Source: Aralia elata
Lineage: Eukaryota > Streptophyta > Magnoliopsida > Apiales > Araliaceae
DNA length: 64,000 bases
Reading direction: 5' to 3'
Assembly: GCA_034770075.1 (NCBI GenBank)
Contig: CM068380.1
Location: 36,598,695-36,662,694 of the forward strand
Position numbers and translations under genes: made by a program. Position 1 is the first letter of the stretch. Every line of letters starts with the position of its first letter. This document shows, in pieces, positions 1 to 11,294 of this stretch. Under the pieces are notes generated by a model. That model had not been told where the DNA came from, did not search any database, and saw nothing but the letters and a program-made list of their open reading frames with translations.

Positions 1-310
1 GCAAAAGATTTGATCCAACAAAAACACTGCATATTGAACGCATCTGATATGCGACTCTGACTTGGCGATCATATCATATCATAAAAAACTTTTATGCAAT
101 GGTGTTTGTTTCAATATTATTTTTAGACATTACAACTTCTAACTTATAAGAAGTTACATGAATGGTGTTTGCTTCAACTTGTGGGGCCAAAGGTAAAAGT
201 TGAATACAAGTACCTTAATGCATAAAAAAGCTAAAAACTAGAATCATCTCTTGAGGTGCTTCTCAAATCAACTTCTCAACTTCCAATAAAATAAAATTTC
301 CTTTTTTTAT
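1..310. other. AT-rich flank with no recognisable gene
   Basis: No convincing open frame, RNA gene or repeat boundary is visible. The stretch ends at the CATAA (311-315) that forms the left target-site duplication of the first retroelement. Confidence 0.5.
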
Positions 311-315
311 CATAA

Positions 316-659
316 TAACGTGGAATGGAATATCAAGAAAGATTCGTTATAATTTAAGTTTTATTATTCATGGACAATTTTAGTATTTGATGTATTTTTA
401 TTTATTAATTAGGTTAGTCCAGTAGGTTTAATTATTTTTGGGTCTGTTTATATATGTTTTAGGCTTATTTTTAAGTTTATTGGACATTATTTATTTTTAA
501 GGTTTAGGTAGCATAAATAGTCTATTGTGATTATTATTTTGGAAGAACTTTTTATTATTTTGCTTAATACAATTTGACAGTTCAACAGTTTTTATTATCT
601 CTTGTTGTTGATTCGATTCGAGTGATCCTTTCTGTGTTAACCCGCCTTTCGATGTATCA
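316..659 (+). repeat. Left LTR of the deleted gypsy-type element
   Basis: The 344-bp copy aligns along its whole length with 1705-2045. It begins TAACG, where the right copy has TGACG, so the first dinucleotide has probably mutated from TG to TA. The end GATGTATCA precedes the primer-site-like sequence. Confidence 0.8.
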
Positions 660-1704
660 GTTAGCATAAGAGCGGGACTATCCTAGGATGAAAATTCTGA
701 CAAAGTTATTGAGAACCCCTACCTCCGTCCTATTAATTTTATTTTTTTTGGTGATACTCCTCCCACAGCCACGCCAATGATTATCTTTCTCTTTGCTGCT
801 CATGTATAGGGGAAAGATAGACAAAAGGTAACCTCATGCTCTTTCATCTATTATTGACATAGTAGCCAATTGCCCTATTTTGGCACAAGATTAAATTTAG
901 ACCCTCAAGTTTTGTTAGCTTCAAATCAGCCCCTGAAATTTTCTTTTGACATTTTAATCAAATCAATCTTTATATAGAAAATGTCTAGGGCTACAAAAGC
1001 AAGTATTATGCAAGTAAAGGACGATATTTGTTATCTTAATGATAATCGTTACTTGATGCACTATCAAATTTATGTTTGCGTCATAGGCACTCGTTAGTCG
1101 ATTATGCTATGCTTGAAAGGAAATTGGATTACGCTTATGACAAACTTGAGAAATTACAACATCGTTATCAAGCTAAGAGGATAAGAGCTAGTAAAGAGTG
1201 TCGTAAAGATATTTCTTTTCTAGTTGATAATCTTAATAAATGTTGTACAATGTTGACAAATTGAATAAAAAAAATATTCAAGACAGTTGTATTGCCAAAT
1301 ATTTTGTTTCTCATAAGTTACATGACATACCAATAATCAACAAGTTCGAAGGTTTAAAAAAGGAAGTCAAAAAAGAACTACAGTTGAAGAAGCGCCAAGT
1401 GCGGAGGTTAAAGAGGGTAATATTTTGGAATATACTTCATCAGCAGTCGAGTTTGGTGATGATATTGTTCATATTCTTGTGTTTGAGACCTTATAAAATT
1501 TTGATTTTATCATTCCTGAATATTTGTTGGAAGTGTAGGTTAATATAAAGGCTTTGATCAATTCAGAATTATTTTCAAAATTTTTCTTTGAGCAACAACA
1601 TCACACTTACTTGATCCAAAGAAGATTGCGGATGTCTGCCTCTTGGTGTTTGATACTTCTTCGTTTTAAAATTCGTGGTGGAATTTTTTTCAAGAAAAAA
1701 GGAA

Positions 1705-2045
1705 TGACGCGGGATAGAATATCAAATAAGATTCGTTATAATTCAAGTTTTTTATTATTCATGGACAATTTCAACATTTGATGTACTTTTATTTATTAGT
1801 TAGGTTAGCCTAGTAGGTTTAATTTTTGGTCTGTTTATGTTTTGGGTTTATTTTTAAGTTTATTGGATTTTATTTATTTTTAAATGTTTAGGCAGCATAA
1901 ATAGTCCATTAAGATTATTATTTTGGAAGAACTTTCATTATTAGTTTGCTTAATACAATTTGACTATTCAGCGACCTTTATTATTTCTTGTTATTGATTG
2001 GATTCGAATTATCCTTTCTGTATTAACGCCCCTTTCGCTGTGTCA
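1705..2045 (+). repeat. Right LTR of the deleted gypsy-type element
   Basis: The 341-bp copy runs from TGACGCGGG to GCTGTGTCA and is followed at once by the CATAA duplication. Many substitutions and small indels separate it from the left LTR, so the insertion is old. Confidence 0.8.
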
Positions 2046-2050
2046 CATAA

Positions 2051-3403
2051 TACCCTTAATTTAATTGTAAAATTACTCTGTGCCTAATATTATAGTGTTA
2101 GAACGGCTCTAAACCCTCTCCTCATCAGTTTAATAATGATATAGAGGACCAAAGTTGATAAAAATTTCCCTCCTTTCAACTTTTCCACCACAAATCTGGA
2201 TGTTTGCTGGTTGTATCTAATAATATTCACATTGCTTTTGACTTCTGATGTTCATATTCTTTAGATTATGCAAAAATATTCAATATTTTGTTTTTCAAGA
2301 ACGAAATCAAGGCTACAAACCATCAAGATTCACGTATTTCCACCTGCTGTGGAAGACCCATTACGTTTACTCTTTCCCTTCCGAAATTTCTTCAGAATCT
2401 GAATAACCGAGTTAATTTTCGACCTGATTGATGCCTCTCTTTATCTATATTTTTTTAAACTTTCATCTGATCTATCTTTACCTGGACTAAGCATACCTTA
2501 TTATATATCTATACATGCGTGCATGCGCACAAACACACACAACCCCCCCCCCCCTTCCTTTTTAACTTAAATTTGTTTATTTTCATGGTTATTAATGTAA
2601 TTTAAGGCTCTCTTGTGTAATTACCCATTTTCTATCCACTTTCCTATTTTTCTCTACATTTTAAGTAGTAAATTTACTACAAATTTTGATTTTTACCTCA
2701 CACATTAATTTTAGTGTGCACTGTGCCCAGATACTAGTATATATTTAAGGGAGCAAAAAATTAGTTACTTTTGGACTCTTTAGCCTCTCAAAACAAGAAT
2801 ATTTTTTTAAAAATTTTTGGTTTCCATCACCCCTAATTTTTAAAATAGCTATCACATATTGTAAAAGAAAATTACCTGACAGTTTTTAAATTTAGTGGGG
2901 AAATTATAGTTATTATCTTTATCTAATTTTCTCTTATATTATGTTTTTAAAGATCAATAAATATATTTTAAAAATGATTTACAACTCCTATATTATGTTT
3001 TTAAAGATCAATAAATATATTTTAAAAATGATTTACAATTACATCGCGTGCGCGCGCATACTAAGTATATATTCAAGTACCCTCCATTTTAAACAGGCTG
3101 GTAATATAAATTGATTTAAACAAAGAGTTATAAAGCAGTAGAATAAGAATCAGAGATAAAAGAATGGAGTTACCAGAAAAGTACATATTACAATTGAGAT
3201 CAGCATACGGACCAACACCGCAAGAACATTAGAAGCCTGTAAACCTGAAACATAGAATATAGTGCTATTACAAAGATGTGTACTAATATACAATTCTTTT
3301 TTTCTTTTTTCTTTTTTCTTTTTTAACATTTCTAGCATGCAGGATCCGTATCCTGTACATTCTTAGAATTTACTGGTTACAACAATTCCAGTTTCCAGCA
3401 ATC
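2051..3403. other. Intergenic DNA and 3' flank of the NPF gene
   Basis: AT-rich sequence with simple repeats: a CA tract running into a C12 run near 2530-2552, a CG-rich alternating stretch near 3045-3057 and a TTTTTC run at 3298-3325. The 3' untranslated region of the minus-strand NPF gene presumably lies within about 3150-3403, but I see no decisive polyadenylation signal. No other gene is supported. Confidence 0.5.
2935..3042. repeat. 54-bp tandem duplication
   Basis: TATATTATGTTTTTAAAGAT begins at 2935 and again at 2989. The two 54-bp units differ only in their last few bases. Near-identity in such AT-rich, otherwise diverged DNA points to a recent local duplication. Confidence 0.85.
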
Positions 3404-4220
3404 TCAGACACTATGTCCTCTATTATAAATGTAAGATCTCGCAAAATACAAGTACACTGCCAATGCCACTGCACTAAGTCCAGCAAGTAGCCAATAAAAG
3501 TAATCAAGATGTGCACGATTCAAGTTATTTGAAAACCAACTGTCTTGACCATCTCCTCCGGTGGTTTTCTCAATAACTGAGATGAGAAAGCTGCTCAAGA
3601 AGCTCCCAACACCTAATACACTGAGGTAGAGAGAGAGACCTATACTTTTCAATTCACTTGGAACCTGATCATAGAAAAACTCTTGCAGACCAACGATTGT
3701 GAATACATCAGCAATTCCAAACAATACATACTGAGGTACCAACCACCAGATGCTCATCGGAATTGGTAAATCTGGCTTATCAACCAGCCCATAATCCAAT
3801 GCAGTTTGAAGCCGTTTTCTCTCAACTAGAGCTGCAATTACCATAGAAAGGATGGACAGAAGCATTCCAACTCCCATTCTTTGAAGCATTGTTATGCCCG
3901 AGGATTTCCCAGTTATAGCTCTTGCAATGGGAACCAGAATGCGGTCATAGATGGGAATAAAGGTAAGAATGCCAACACCAATAAAAGATTGTAGTGCAGC
4001 AGGTGGGATCTGAAAGCTTGAGCCCACAGATCTGTTCATAGTAACTCCTTGCTTGGTAAATAAAGTGGGTGACTGTGCAAACAAAATGCCATATACTAAA
4101 CATGAACCCCATATAGGAACCAGCCTGAGAATTGCCTTTGCCTCTTCCACTTCACCGATGCTACAAACCTTTGTATCTTCCTTTGAACCATCAGGTGAAA
4201 GCAATGCTTTGTTAAGAAAC
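3404..4220 (-). CDS. NPF gene exon 4 (last exon)
   Basis: 817 bp after the acceptor TTGTACAG|GTTTC. It codes the second half of the transporter: FLNKALL, a cytosolic link, then six membrane segments including IPPAALQSF, WWLVPQYVLFG and EFFYDQVP, all familiar NPF landmarks. It ends RGHSV and TGA at 3406-3404. Confidence 0.93.
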
Positions 4221-7200
4221 CTGTACAATTCCAGTAATAGTAAGTTAAATGAGATGAATAAGCTGTATCAAAAAGAAATAGTCATTGCAAATCCTTATGT
4301 CAAACACTATCATGTATCTCACTTTGGCAGTTGACACTACCAGAAATACATATCGACTAAAATCAAGTGATAAATACAGCCTAAGAAGCTGGTTCCAACT
4401 TTTGGGAGACAAAGGTCCCTAAAAAAGTAAAAAGATGCTCGTGTTTCAACACATTTATCAATAGATGTTAGGTCATGAACTGATGAACATTATTGTTCTC
4501 CGATCGTCAAACATTTATCTTACGTGAATTGTTGAGATCCCTGATGATGCAAGGTTCCCCGAGCTTCCTCGTCAGCAGATATTGCAGTAAGGCTACTTCT
4601 CCAATTCCTACTTGCATTAACAAATACTTGACCAATTCTCATAAATAGGCTTTTCTCAGCACTGCTGATGCTAAATCGATATGTTACAGTTCCAAGCAAA
4701 TAGATGACCAGTGCGATGCCCATGGTAATGCAGGGAATCCCAAACCCTAGAACCCAACTTAGGTTGTCTTGTATGTAGCTCAGGACTATGACTGACACCG
4801 AAGTACCAACACATAAACCAAAATACCACCAGTTGAAGAACGAGCTTTTGGCTTTGCACTCCTCTGTATCCTCAGCATCAAACTGGTCAGCTCCAAAAGC
4901 TTGAACGCAAGGTTTATGCCCTCCTTGTGATAATGCCACTAGGTATAGGGAGAAAAAGAAGAGAAGAACTTGCAGCTGAGGAGGAGAGCATATCACGGTA
5001 CTGGCGGCACTTTGACAGTCGATAGAGCTGGAAGAAGGAATAACTGCAGCTGAAAGTGTCAATAAGCCAAGCCCCTGTACTTCATCCAAACCCCAAGGCA
5101 AACAGGTCAGAATTTCCTTATTGAGATACAAAGGATTGAACACCACGGGGTAAAACACATTTTAACAGCCAGTCAAGCCATATTATTATTTAACCATAAT
5201 TCTTCAATCAATCAGAAAGCAAGTTTTTTCAGTGTCCTTAAATCTTACTTTGTCTATGATTTTTTTTTTCTGGCAGGGGGTGTTGGGTGGTGTTAGGGAG
5301 CGGAGAAGGGAAAAGATGTAATTGTTGGAAACTCATCATAATATATCTAAGAATAAGGTATTGTGACCTTCAGGTCTCAAGTTCGATTATCACTTCGGTT
5401 GAGTTTATTTCTTTCTTTATGTGAAGCTTTATTTCCTTTCTACGTGAGGCTTGTTTGTGAGTTTATTTCTTCCTCTTCTAGTGAGTGAGGTTTGATTGGT
5501 TCTTGATATTGTAATAGCGAATGATGTACTTGATTATAAAATTATTGTATTCCCAAAAAAGTGGGACTTAAAAAAAAAAAACTAAGAATAACGTGTGAAA
5601 CAATTTGCTGAAACTGAAAGCAATGGTGTCCACATGTTTTAATCTACTCTGCATATCTTGCAATCTCAGTTATGTTTTCACCTAAAAATCTGAAGTCATA
5701 TGGTAACAGGACACCGAAAAACAGAAGGTTAGCAAAGTAAATAATCATGAAGACTGTCTAATTAGCTGCAGTCTAATTGGTATTAGGTGATAAAATACAC
5801 AGAGACTTAATATCATGGCATTACATAGAATAGTTGTCCCGAGTATTTTCTTGGGGACAAAACTTGACATAAAAATTGGTAGTGTGTATTTTGGATAAGA
5901 AATATTATACTAGAAATTAATATACTCTCTCCGTTCTAAAATATAGGATCAATATTGACTTTTTAAGTTCATTGTAAGACATATTCAACAACAAAATTGA
6001 TATGAAGTAATCTACTTTTAGACATTACAATTATGAAAACTAAAAACTATAAAAATAGTACTACTTATTACAAGATTTATTATATTCAAAAGTTAATAAA
6101 TTTCATCAATTTTGAGTTTATAAACATCTCAAATTGACTTTGAAAAGTCAAAAGCTTGATCTTATATTTAGAAAAGTGATAGAATTTTAAATTTATAAAT
6201 ATCTCAAATTGACTTTGAAAAGTCAAAAGTTTGATCCTGTATCTTAGAACGGAGGTGGTATTTTGAAAAACGCTGGTGCCCACTGCCCACCATGACTTTT
6301 GTTACTGAAAATTTCATTTCCCCAACATAGTGACAAACTTTCCGCAAATATATGATTTATACAATTTGGATTGTATTATTCAGTAAATTCAAATTGTAAT
6401 TAAAAGTACTTTTAAATAGTTTGCAATTTGCAATTAAATTAACAAAGACCATATGAAATCATATAAATTTTAAACTTCTGAATTTGGCAGATTGATTCAA
6501 ATGACCAAAATTGGACTCTTTCGTCGGAAAGAGAGACTAATAAACACAGCAATTGAACAAAATATTACCTCCTTTATTCTTTAAAAAAAGGAAAATCTCA
6601 TTTGCCAAAAATAAAAAATAAAGAAAAAGAGCCTATTTGTTTTGAAGGTAATATAAAATATAAAATAAAATAATGCTTTGGTGACTGAGATGTTTTTTTT
6701 TTGAAACAGTCCATCGACTGTAAATTTTATTGCTCCAAAATGTCGGATACAGCAATAGAAAGGATGCTAACATGAACATCATCCAACCAAAACGTAGGGA
6801 CATGAAAGTAAAAAACTTGGGCAAGCTCAGCAAGTCCATGAACAACTCTATTGCCATCCCTACAGGCTACAGACATGAGAAAAAGTAACAGACTCAAAAC
6901 TATTCCCTAAACAATAACAATCTTGGTGAATAGAGGAGAGAGATGAATTATGGAACCATATTAGTGAGTCTACCAATAACACAGGTTATCATTCTCCACC
7001 ATTATATTCTTGAAACCACATTCCTTAGAATTTGCAGGAATTTCAAACTAAAGAGAGGTTAGAAAAAGAGATATGGTTGGTTACGATCATTGGCCAACTT
7101 AGATATGGTCAACTAATTATACCTTAACTAGTCATTTTGTAAGCTATTTCATGTAAAAGTTGTTTGTGAGTGTAGCAATACTCAAAATAAAATCTTTGTC

Positions 7201-7681
7201 AATTTTGGGATTTTTTTTGGGACTAGGAGTTTATATAAATGAGGAAAGAGAGAAACAAACCAGGATATAGAGAAGCGAAGAAATGATAACAGTACGATAT
7301 CGACCCAGACAAGAATCAGCAACAAAAGCACCCAAAAGCGGCAAAAGCGACGCCGTTCCGGACCAGGCATTCACATTAGCGGCAGCCGTGGCCGTTGACT
7401 GACCCAACGGGCCAGTAAGGTAAGTAATTAGGTTCAAACTTATCCCATAATAAGCAAACCTCTCAGCAACTTCAACACCTGCAAATTAAGGGAGACTTCA
7501 CCACATCGTAATCGACGCCGTTTTGGGTTGTGTGTTATTATTACTGCGTACCTATGATGAATGATGCGGACCTCCATCCGCCGGATTTGGATCTTTGGGC
7601 TGGGCGATTCTTGTAGTCTACGGCGCCGTCAACGGCGTCGTTTGGGAGGAATGGAGTGGTGGATGTGGTACACACAGACAT
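3404..7681 (-). CDS. NPF (NRT1/PTR) family proton-coupled transporter, NPF5-like, four exons
   Basis: Plasma-membrane or tonoplast transporter of the PTR2/POT type; family members move nitrate, peptides or hormones with protons. Exons on the minus strand are 7681-7552, 7478-7261, 5074-4524 and 4220-3404. All introns are GT-AG and the joins are phase-consistent, giving 1716 bp, or 571 aa plus TGA, the normal family length. The start ATG (7681-7679) is the only in-frame one that leads into the splice-consistent exon 1. The proton-coupling motif ExxER is E46-V-A-E49-R50, followed by ITYLTGPLGQ and FVADSCLGR. FNWWYF lies in exon 3 and FLNKALL opens exon 4. About 12 membrane segments are expected. 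No stop or frameshift is seen, so the gene is probably functional. The NPF5 label is by resemblance, and the substrate cannot be inferred. Confidence 0.93.
4524..5074 (-). CDS. NPF gene exon 3
   Basis: 551 bp. The acceptor is GTACAG|GGGCTTGG, so the join continues YIL|GLGLLTLSA. It carries GGHKPCVQAFGADQFD and FNWWYF, the central signature of the family. The donor is ATTCAC|GTAAGA, with the last codon split after two bases. Intron 3 (4221-4523) is 303 bp. Confidence 0.92.
5923..6260. mobile_element. Stowaway/mariner-type MITE in NPF intron 2
   Basis: TA at both edges (5923-5924 and 6259-6260) surrounds inverted termini: CTCTCTCCGTTCTAAAATAT on the left, with an inverted copy at 6235-6258. 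The roughly 334-bp element has no coding capacity. Its right half contains an internal direct repeat of about 70 bp built on AATTGACTTTGAAAAGTCAA. TIR sequence and TA duplication fit the plant mariner MITEs. Confidence 0.8.
6693..7010 (-). pseudogene. 5'-truncated LINE tail with RNase H C-terminus
   Basis: On the minus strand, one frame reads RDGNRVVHGLAELAQ and then FHVPTFWLDDVH, ending at a TAA (6729-6727), with one internal stop just upstream. This is the usual C-terminal end of the RNase H domain of plant non-LTR retrotransposons. A poly-A (T10 on the plus strand, 6693-6702) follows the 3' end, as expected for a LINE. Only the last few hundred bases survive. The left boundary is clear; the right one is approximate. 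Confidence 0.6.
7261..7478 (-). CDS. NPF gene exon 2
   Basis: 218 bp, residues 44-116. The acceptor is TTTGCAG|GTGTTGAAG and the donor CCTG|GTTTGT. It carries the ExxER motif, membrane segments 1-2 and the start of segment 3, and ends between codons after SSLLYIL. Confidence 0.9.
7552..7681 (-). CDS. NPF gene exon 1
   Basis: 130 bp coding a hydrophilic 43-residue N-terminus that ends GGWRSASFII, the usual lead into the first membrane segment of NPF proteins. The donor is ATAG|GTACGC and the codon is split after its first base (Gly44). Confidence 0.9.
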
Positions 7682-7785
7682 GGCTCACCACACGGCTGTT
7701 ACAGTCGGAGATGTATGTTGACTGATCTGGCCAAGCTGCAATTAATAGTTGGTGTTTGCGTGAAGGACGTGGTCATTTTTTATTT
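7676..7785 (-). repeat. NPF start-codon and 5' leader segment, original copy of a dispersed duplication
   Basis: This stretch spans the NPF ATG and upstream sequence. It contains ACCACACGG, a block centred on AATTAATAGTTGGTGTTTGC and then ACGTGGTCATT, all of which recur in order at 8911-9056. Confidence 0.7.
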
Positions 7786-7936
7786 TTATTTTTAACGTGC
7801 GTGGTCATTATTTAAAACTTCTAATATTAGTACCAATAAGTGTGACAATAATTCAATTTTCTTGTCTATTTTAGACAGTTGATGTTATTAGATTGCTTAA
7901 AGTGGTAATGATTGTTTCCTTTTCTTTTTATATAAA

Positions 7937-8216
7937 ATGAGTCTTATATAAAATGACATTAAATATTTTAATGATAATTTATGACATAAATGATGTTAAG
8001 GGTTTTATATTTTTTATCTCAAATGATGTGTTATCATGACATTGATTGAGTAGATATCATGCGATTGACTATTCTATAAATTATCATTAAAATATTCAAT
8101 ATTATGCGACTCATTTAAGATAAAAAGTTTGAGACCCCTAGCATTATTCTTTATGACATATTCAATCACATGAGATCTACTCAACCAATATTATGACGAC
8201 ACATCATTTGAGATAA
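7937..8216. repeat. Interleaved pair of inverted repeats (MITE-like)
   Basis: Arm a (7937-7987, starts ATGAGTCTTATA) is inverted at 8074-8113, which ends GCGACTCAT. Arm b (8016-8068, starts TCTCAAATGATGTG) is inverted at 8161-8216, which ends CATCATTTGAGA. The order is a-b-a'-b', so the pairings interleave instead of nesting. No coding capacity and no clear target-site duplication are visible. Confidence 0.6.
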
Positions 8217-8910
8217 TTTTTGAGACAAAAAATTTGATTTTTTTTTTGTTTAATCTTATTTTGAAATACAATATAATCTCTTAATTAAAGGAATAAATAA
8301 ACTAATACATGCGAGGATTAAACATGAGAACTTGAGTTGATGATTATTAGAATAATTATAAAAAAATGTTGTTGAATATATATTTACTTCATTGAAAAAA
8401 TGTCATATTTGTTTTAACAATATCAAGTGTCATTTCTTTTATTATATTTACCGTTGGAATCATTTATACTATGGTTATATGATTTTTATCTATTAATCCA
8501 TAATATGCTTTATGAATCAATAAAAATTACAGGAATAATAATATATATAAAATAATATTAAAAGTCTCAATTTTAATCTCATATAAATTTTTGAATAATA
8601 TGACAAATATTTTAGTGATACTTTATGCTATAATCACTAATAAGAGATGTATCAAATTAATATAATGATTACTTATCATTTTGAGACCCTTTTTTAGACT
8701 AAATATTTGAGATCTTACTTTAACATTATCTATACTAATACAGGTGACACACAGTTATATGTGTGCATAATTTTTTTTAAAAAATAATTGAAAAATAAAA
8801 TTTGTGGGATGTGCAAAATTTCATTCCATTATAATTATGTAAATATTATAAAAGTAGACCAAATAACTTGGTGTAAAAAAAACTATACCAAAAGGTGATC
8901 GTGCAAGGCG

Positions 8911-9056
8911 TAGACATGTCTATACCACACGGATTGTGCCGTCATCTCCCCATAAAAAAGGACCTGAAGAGTTGTACTCTATATAAGAGATGTTGACTGG
9001 TGTGGCCAATTCTCAATTAATAGTCGGTGTTTGCGTGAAGAACGTGGTCATTATAA
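8911..9056 (-). repeat. Relic copy of the NPF 5' leader and start region
   Basis: It matches 7676-7785 in order: CATG beside CTATACCACACGG, then GATGTTGACTGGTGTGGCCA, AATTAATAGTCGGTGTTTGC and ACGTGGTCATT. About 50 bp not present in the gene copy lie between, including TATATA near 8975. The ATG-equivalent is present but the following codons do not continue exon 1, so this is a dead fragment, probably left by a tandem duplicate. Confidence 0.65.
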
Positions 9057-9075
9057 AATACAATACTTGTTGTAT

Positions 9076-9352
9076 TATTCCCGTTTTTTTTTTTTTTTAC
9101 ATGTCGCTTTAGATAGTGAAACGTGTTCTTTTTTATTTATTATTTATAAATTTTAAGAAAATATTAATAATTTAATTTTTTATATTATTTCTATATTAAA
9201 TGTCAATTTTTTTTTTATCTTTTTCAATGAAGTTTAGAAGGATAGTATTGAGATTTTATAACTATTTTGATTAATCAGACAAAACATTAATTATATTTCT
9301 TAATTTTTGTATTTTTTTTTAAAATGACAAATAGAAAGGAACGGAAGGAGTA
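9076..9352. mobile_element. Degraded mariner-type MITE
   Basis: The right end reads GGAACGGAAGGAGTA, the inverted form of the common plant MITE end TACTCCTTCCGTTCC. The left end near 9076 (TATTCCCGTTTTTT) is a decayed match followed by ACATGTCGCTTTAG. No coding capacity. The left boundary is uncertain because a T run has expanded there. Confidence 0.45.
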
Positions 9353-10176
9353 TGATAATAAGATTGATTCTATAGAATTTAAAATCATTAAATACATTTT
9401 TACCATTAACTTTATAAAAATTTTAATCATTAAAATTGTAAGAAAAATACTCATATTTATTAAGTATCGAATTACTTTTATTTTTTAAATAATAATAAAA
9501 TTCAATATTATAAATAGTATGACACGTGTTTATTTTAATTCTATTTATTGAGAATAAATTATTATTGTCTCTATTCTCAAAAAGATGACTAAAAATATAA
9601 ATTTTTTTGTCTCCTAAAAAATGAGATAAAATACATAAAGTAAATGGTAAATATGTGATTTAGTGTGATTTATTAGTATAAAAAAATAAAAATATTATTA
9701 CTTTATATAATCTTATGTGGTCATTAAGAATAAATTTAAAAAAAAAATTATCCTCTTTCGTTAATTTTTATTTTTTTAATATGTGTATAAAATATATTTT
9801 ATTTATTTTTTGAGAGAGGAAATAATATATTAAATGAAATTTGAAGAAATATGTACCGGAGGGAATCTAAATCCCAAAAGTTGTGACAAGACAAGAATCC
9901 AATTCTCTTCGTTATACTTTTGGCAGTTGAGATTAATGTAATGAAGAACGTGGATATTATATAAAAGTTCTGACACACGGCAAAACAGAGTGACAAACCC
10001 AATCCTCTTTTCCATTTTATGGTGGTTGATAAGGATGTACTTAGAGATGATTCTACGGTGTTAATTATTATGAGTACAATTATAAAATATTATTAAAAAT
10101 TAATAAAATATATTATTTTAATTTTAAAGATATAAACTATCTTTTTTTTGTTCTAATTACTTATATTACGTAAAGA

Positions 10177-11294
10177 TAAGAGTGCACAACAAGTCAACCT
10201 AGTTTGGTCTAATTTGGACCTGTCAAATCTTGGGTTTTGACCAGGTCAGGACAGGCTGTTGACTTCAATTTGTCAAGGCAGGTTAGACCAGGCCTGATCT
10301 CTAAAGTCAGGTCTGGTTACCGAGTTTAGGTTGATCTGGTGTCCCTCCTCCCATCCCCATCCCCCTCCTCCTTTTTTACTTTTAATGTTAAATATTAAAA
10401 ATAAAAATTATAAAATATAAACTAATAAAATTTTGCAAAAAGTTTAATGACGACTAGAGTATTGACAAGAAACTAACTTATTATTAATGCTTAATATTAA
10501 AAGTTAGTTTATTGATGTATTAATTAATGTTAATATTTAACATTAAAAGTAGCAAAGAATAATAAAATTTTAATGTTAAATATTAGTATTTAGAAGAAAC
10601 TAACTTATTATTAATATTTAATCAACTAGGTTGGCGTAAAAGAGAATCGAATCTCTTGAGTTAACCGTTGTAGAGGAATAAGAAATAGAACTTTTGGCGA
10701 GATTCTTCCCCACACCTATTCGGCAGTCTACTTCAGTTACAACACTATTTTTTCTCTGATCCGGGGCTAGCTTTGGTTGCTTCCTTCTTCCTCTTTTAAT
10801 GTTAAATATTAAATAAACTAACTGGTCTATTAATTAAATGTATTTACAAAAAATTAAAAAGTAAAAATTAAAACTTTAAAATTTATTGATGTATTAATTA
10901 AAACTAATGTATTGCACCTTACAAATTAAAACTAATGGCTTGAGTTGCTTATTTTGTTTTGTTTTTTTCTTATTTGGATTGGGTCAAGCCTAGACTCCTA
11001 TCTTATTAATTAATTAGCTTGAAGCTGGGATAGGCTATGGACTCATGGAAATGGTCAAGTGGGGCAGTGCGTTGGGTTGTGGGAAGGGTCAAGCCAAGGT
11101 CAGTTTGACATATCAGACCCTAGGCCGAACCAGACCAGGCTTTTTGCCAAGCCGGATTTTGAGTAAAAAAAGGTGGCATTTTTACAGCCTTACAGGTCAG
11201 GCCTGACCTGTCTAGGCCTTGACTAGGTCAAACTTTGACCAACCCAGACCCAAGTCGAACCAAGGTTAGGTCGCAGGTCGTTTGTGCATCCCTA
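10177..11294. mobile_element. Non-autonomous hAT-like DNA transposon
   Basis: The ends are inverted: TAAGAGTGCACAAC on the left against GTTTGTGCATCCCTA on the right. The next 60-80 bp are also inverted relatives rich in GGTCAGGCC, TTGACC and GGTCTGG words. Flanking octamers CGTAAAGA and GGTAGGGA match at 5 of 8 positions, a decayed 8-bp duplication as expected for hAT. The middle is AT-rich, with repeats of TTAATGTTAAATATTAA. There is no transposase ORF. Confidence 0.6.

Larger units (their letters stand above)
316..2045 (+). mobile_element. Internally deleted Ty3/gypsy-type LTR retrotransposon
   Basis: Two direct repeats of about 343 bp flank about 1.05 kb of internal sequence. CATAA occurs immediately before (311-315) and after (2046-2050), a 5-bp target-site duplication. 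The right LTR starts TGACGC and ends TGTCA. After the left LTR comes GTTAGCATAAGAGC, which looks like a decayed initiator-Met primer site. A purine tract at 1690-1704 precedes the right LTR. The internal region is far too short for gag-pol and holds only short ORFs (for example 1076-1264, rich in K, R, L and E) that I cannot assign. The gypsy assignment is inferred from LTR style; it could equally be called a non-autonomous derivative. Confidence 0.8.
7790..10176. other. Intergenic AT-rich DNA upstream of the NPF gene
   Basis: No intact gene is seen. The region holds a relic duplication, an interleaved inverted repeat and a degraded MITE, annotated separately. 8560-8710 contains sequence loosely resembling the inverted-repeat region. 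Short ORFs at 9799-10015 on the minus strand show no recognisable motif. Confidence 0.5.

Noticed and set aside
3150..3338. Possible fifth exon of the NPF gene
   Set aside because: The fourth exon already ends with a stop at the normal family length; this frame has no NPF motif and is better explained as 3' flank.
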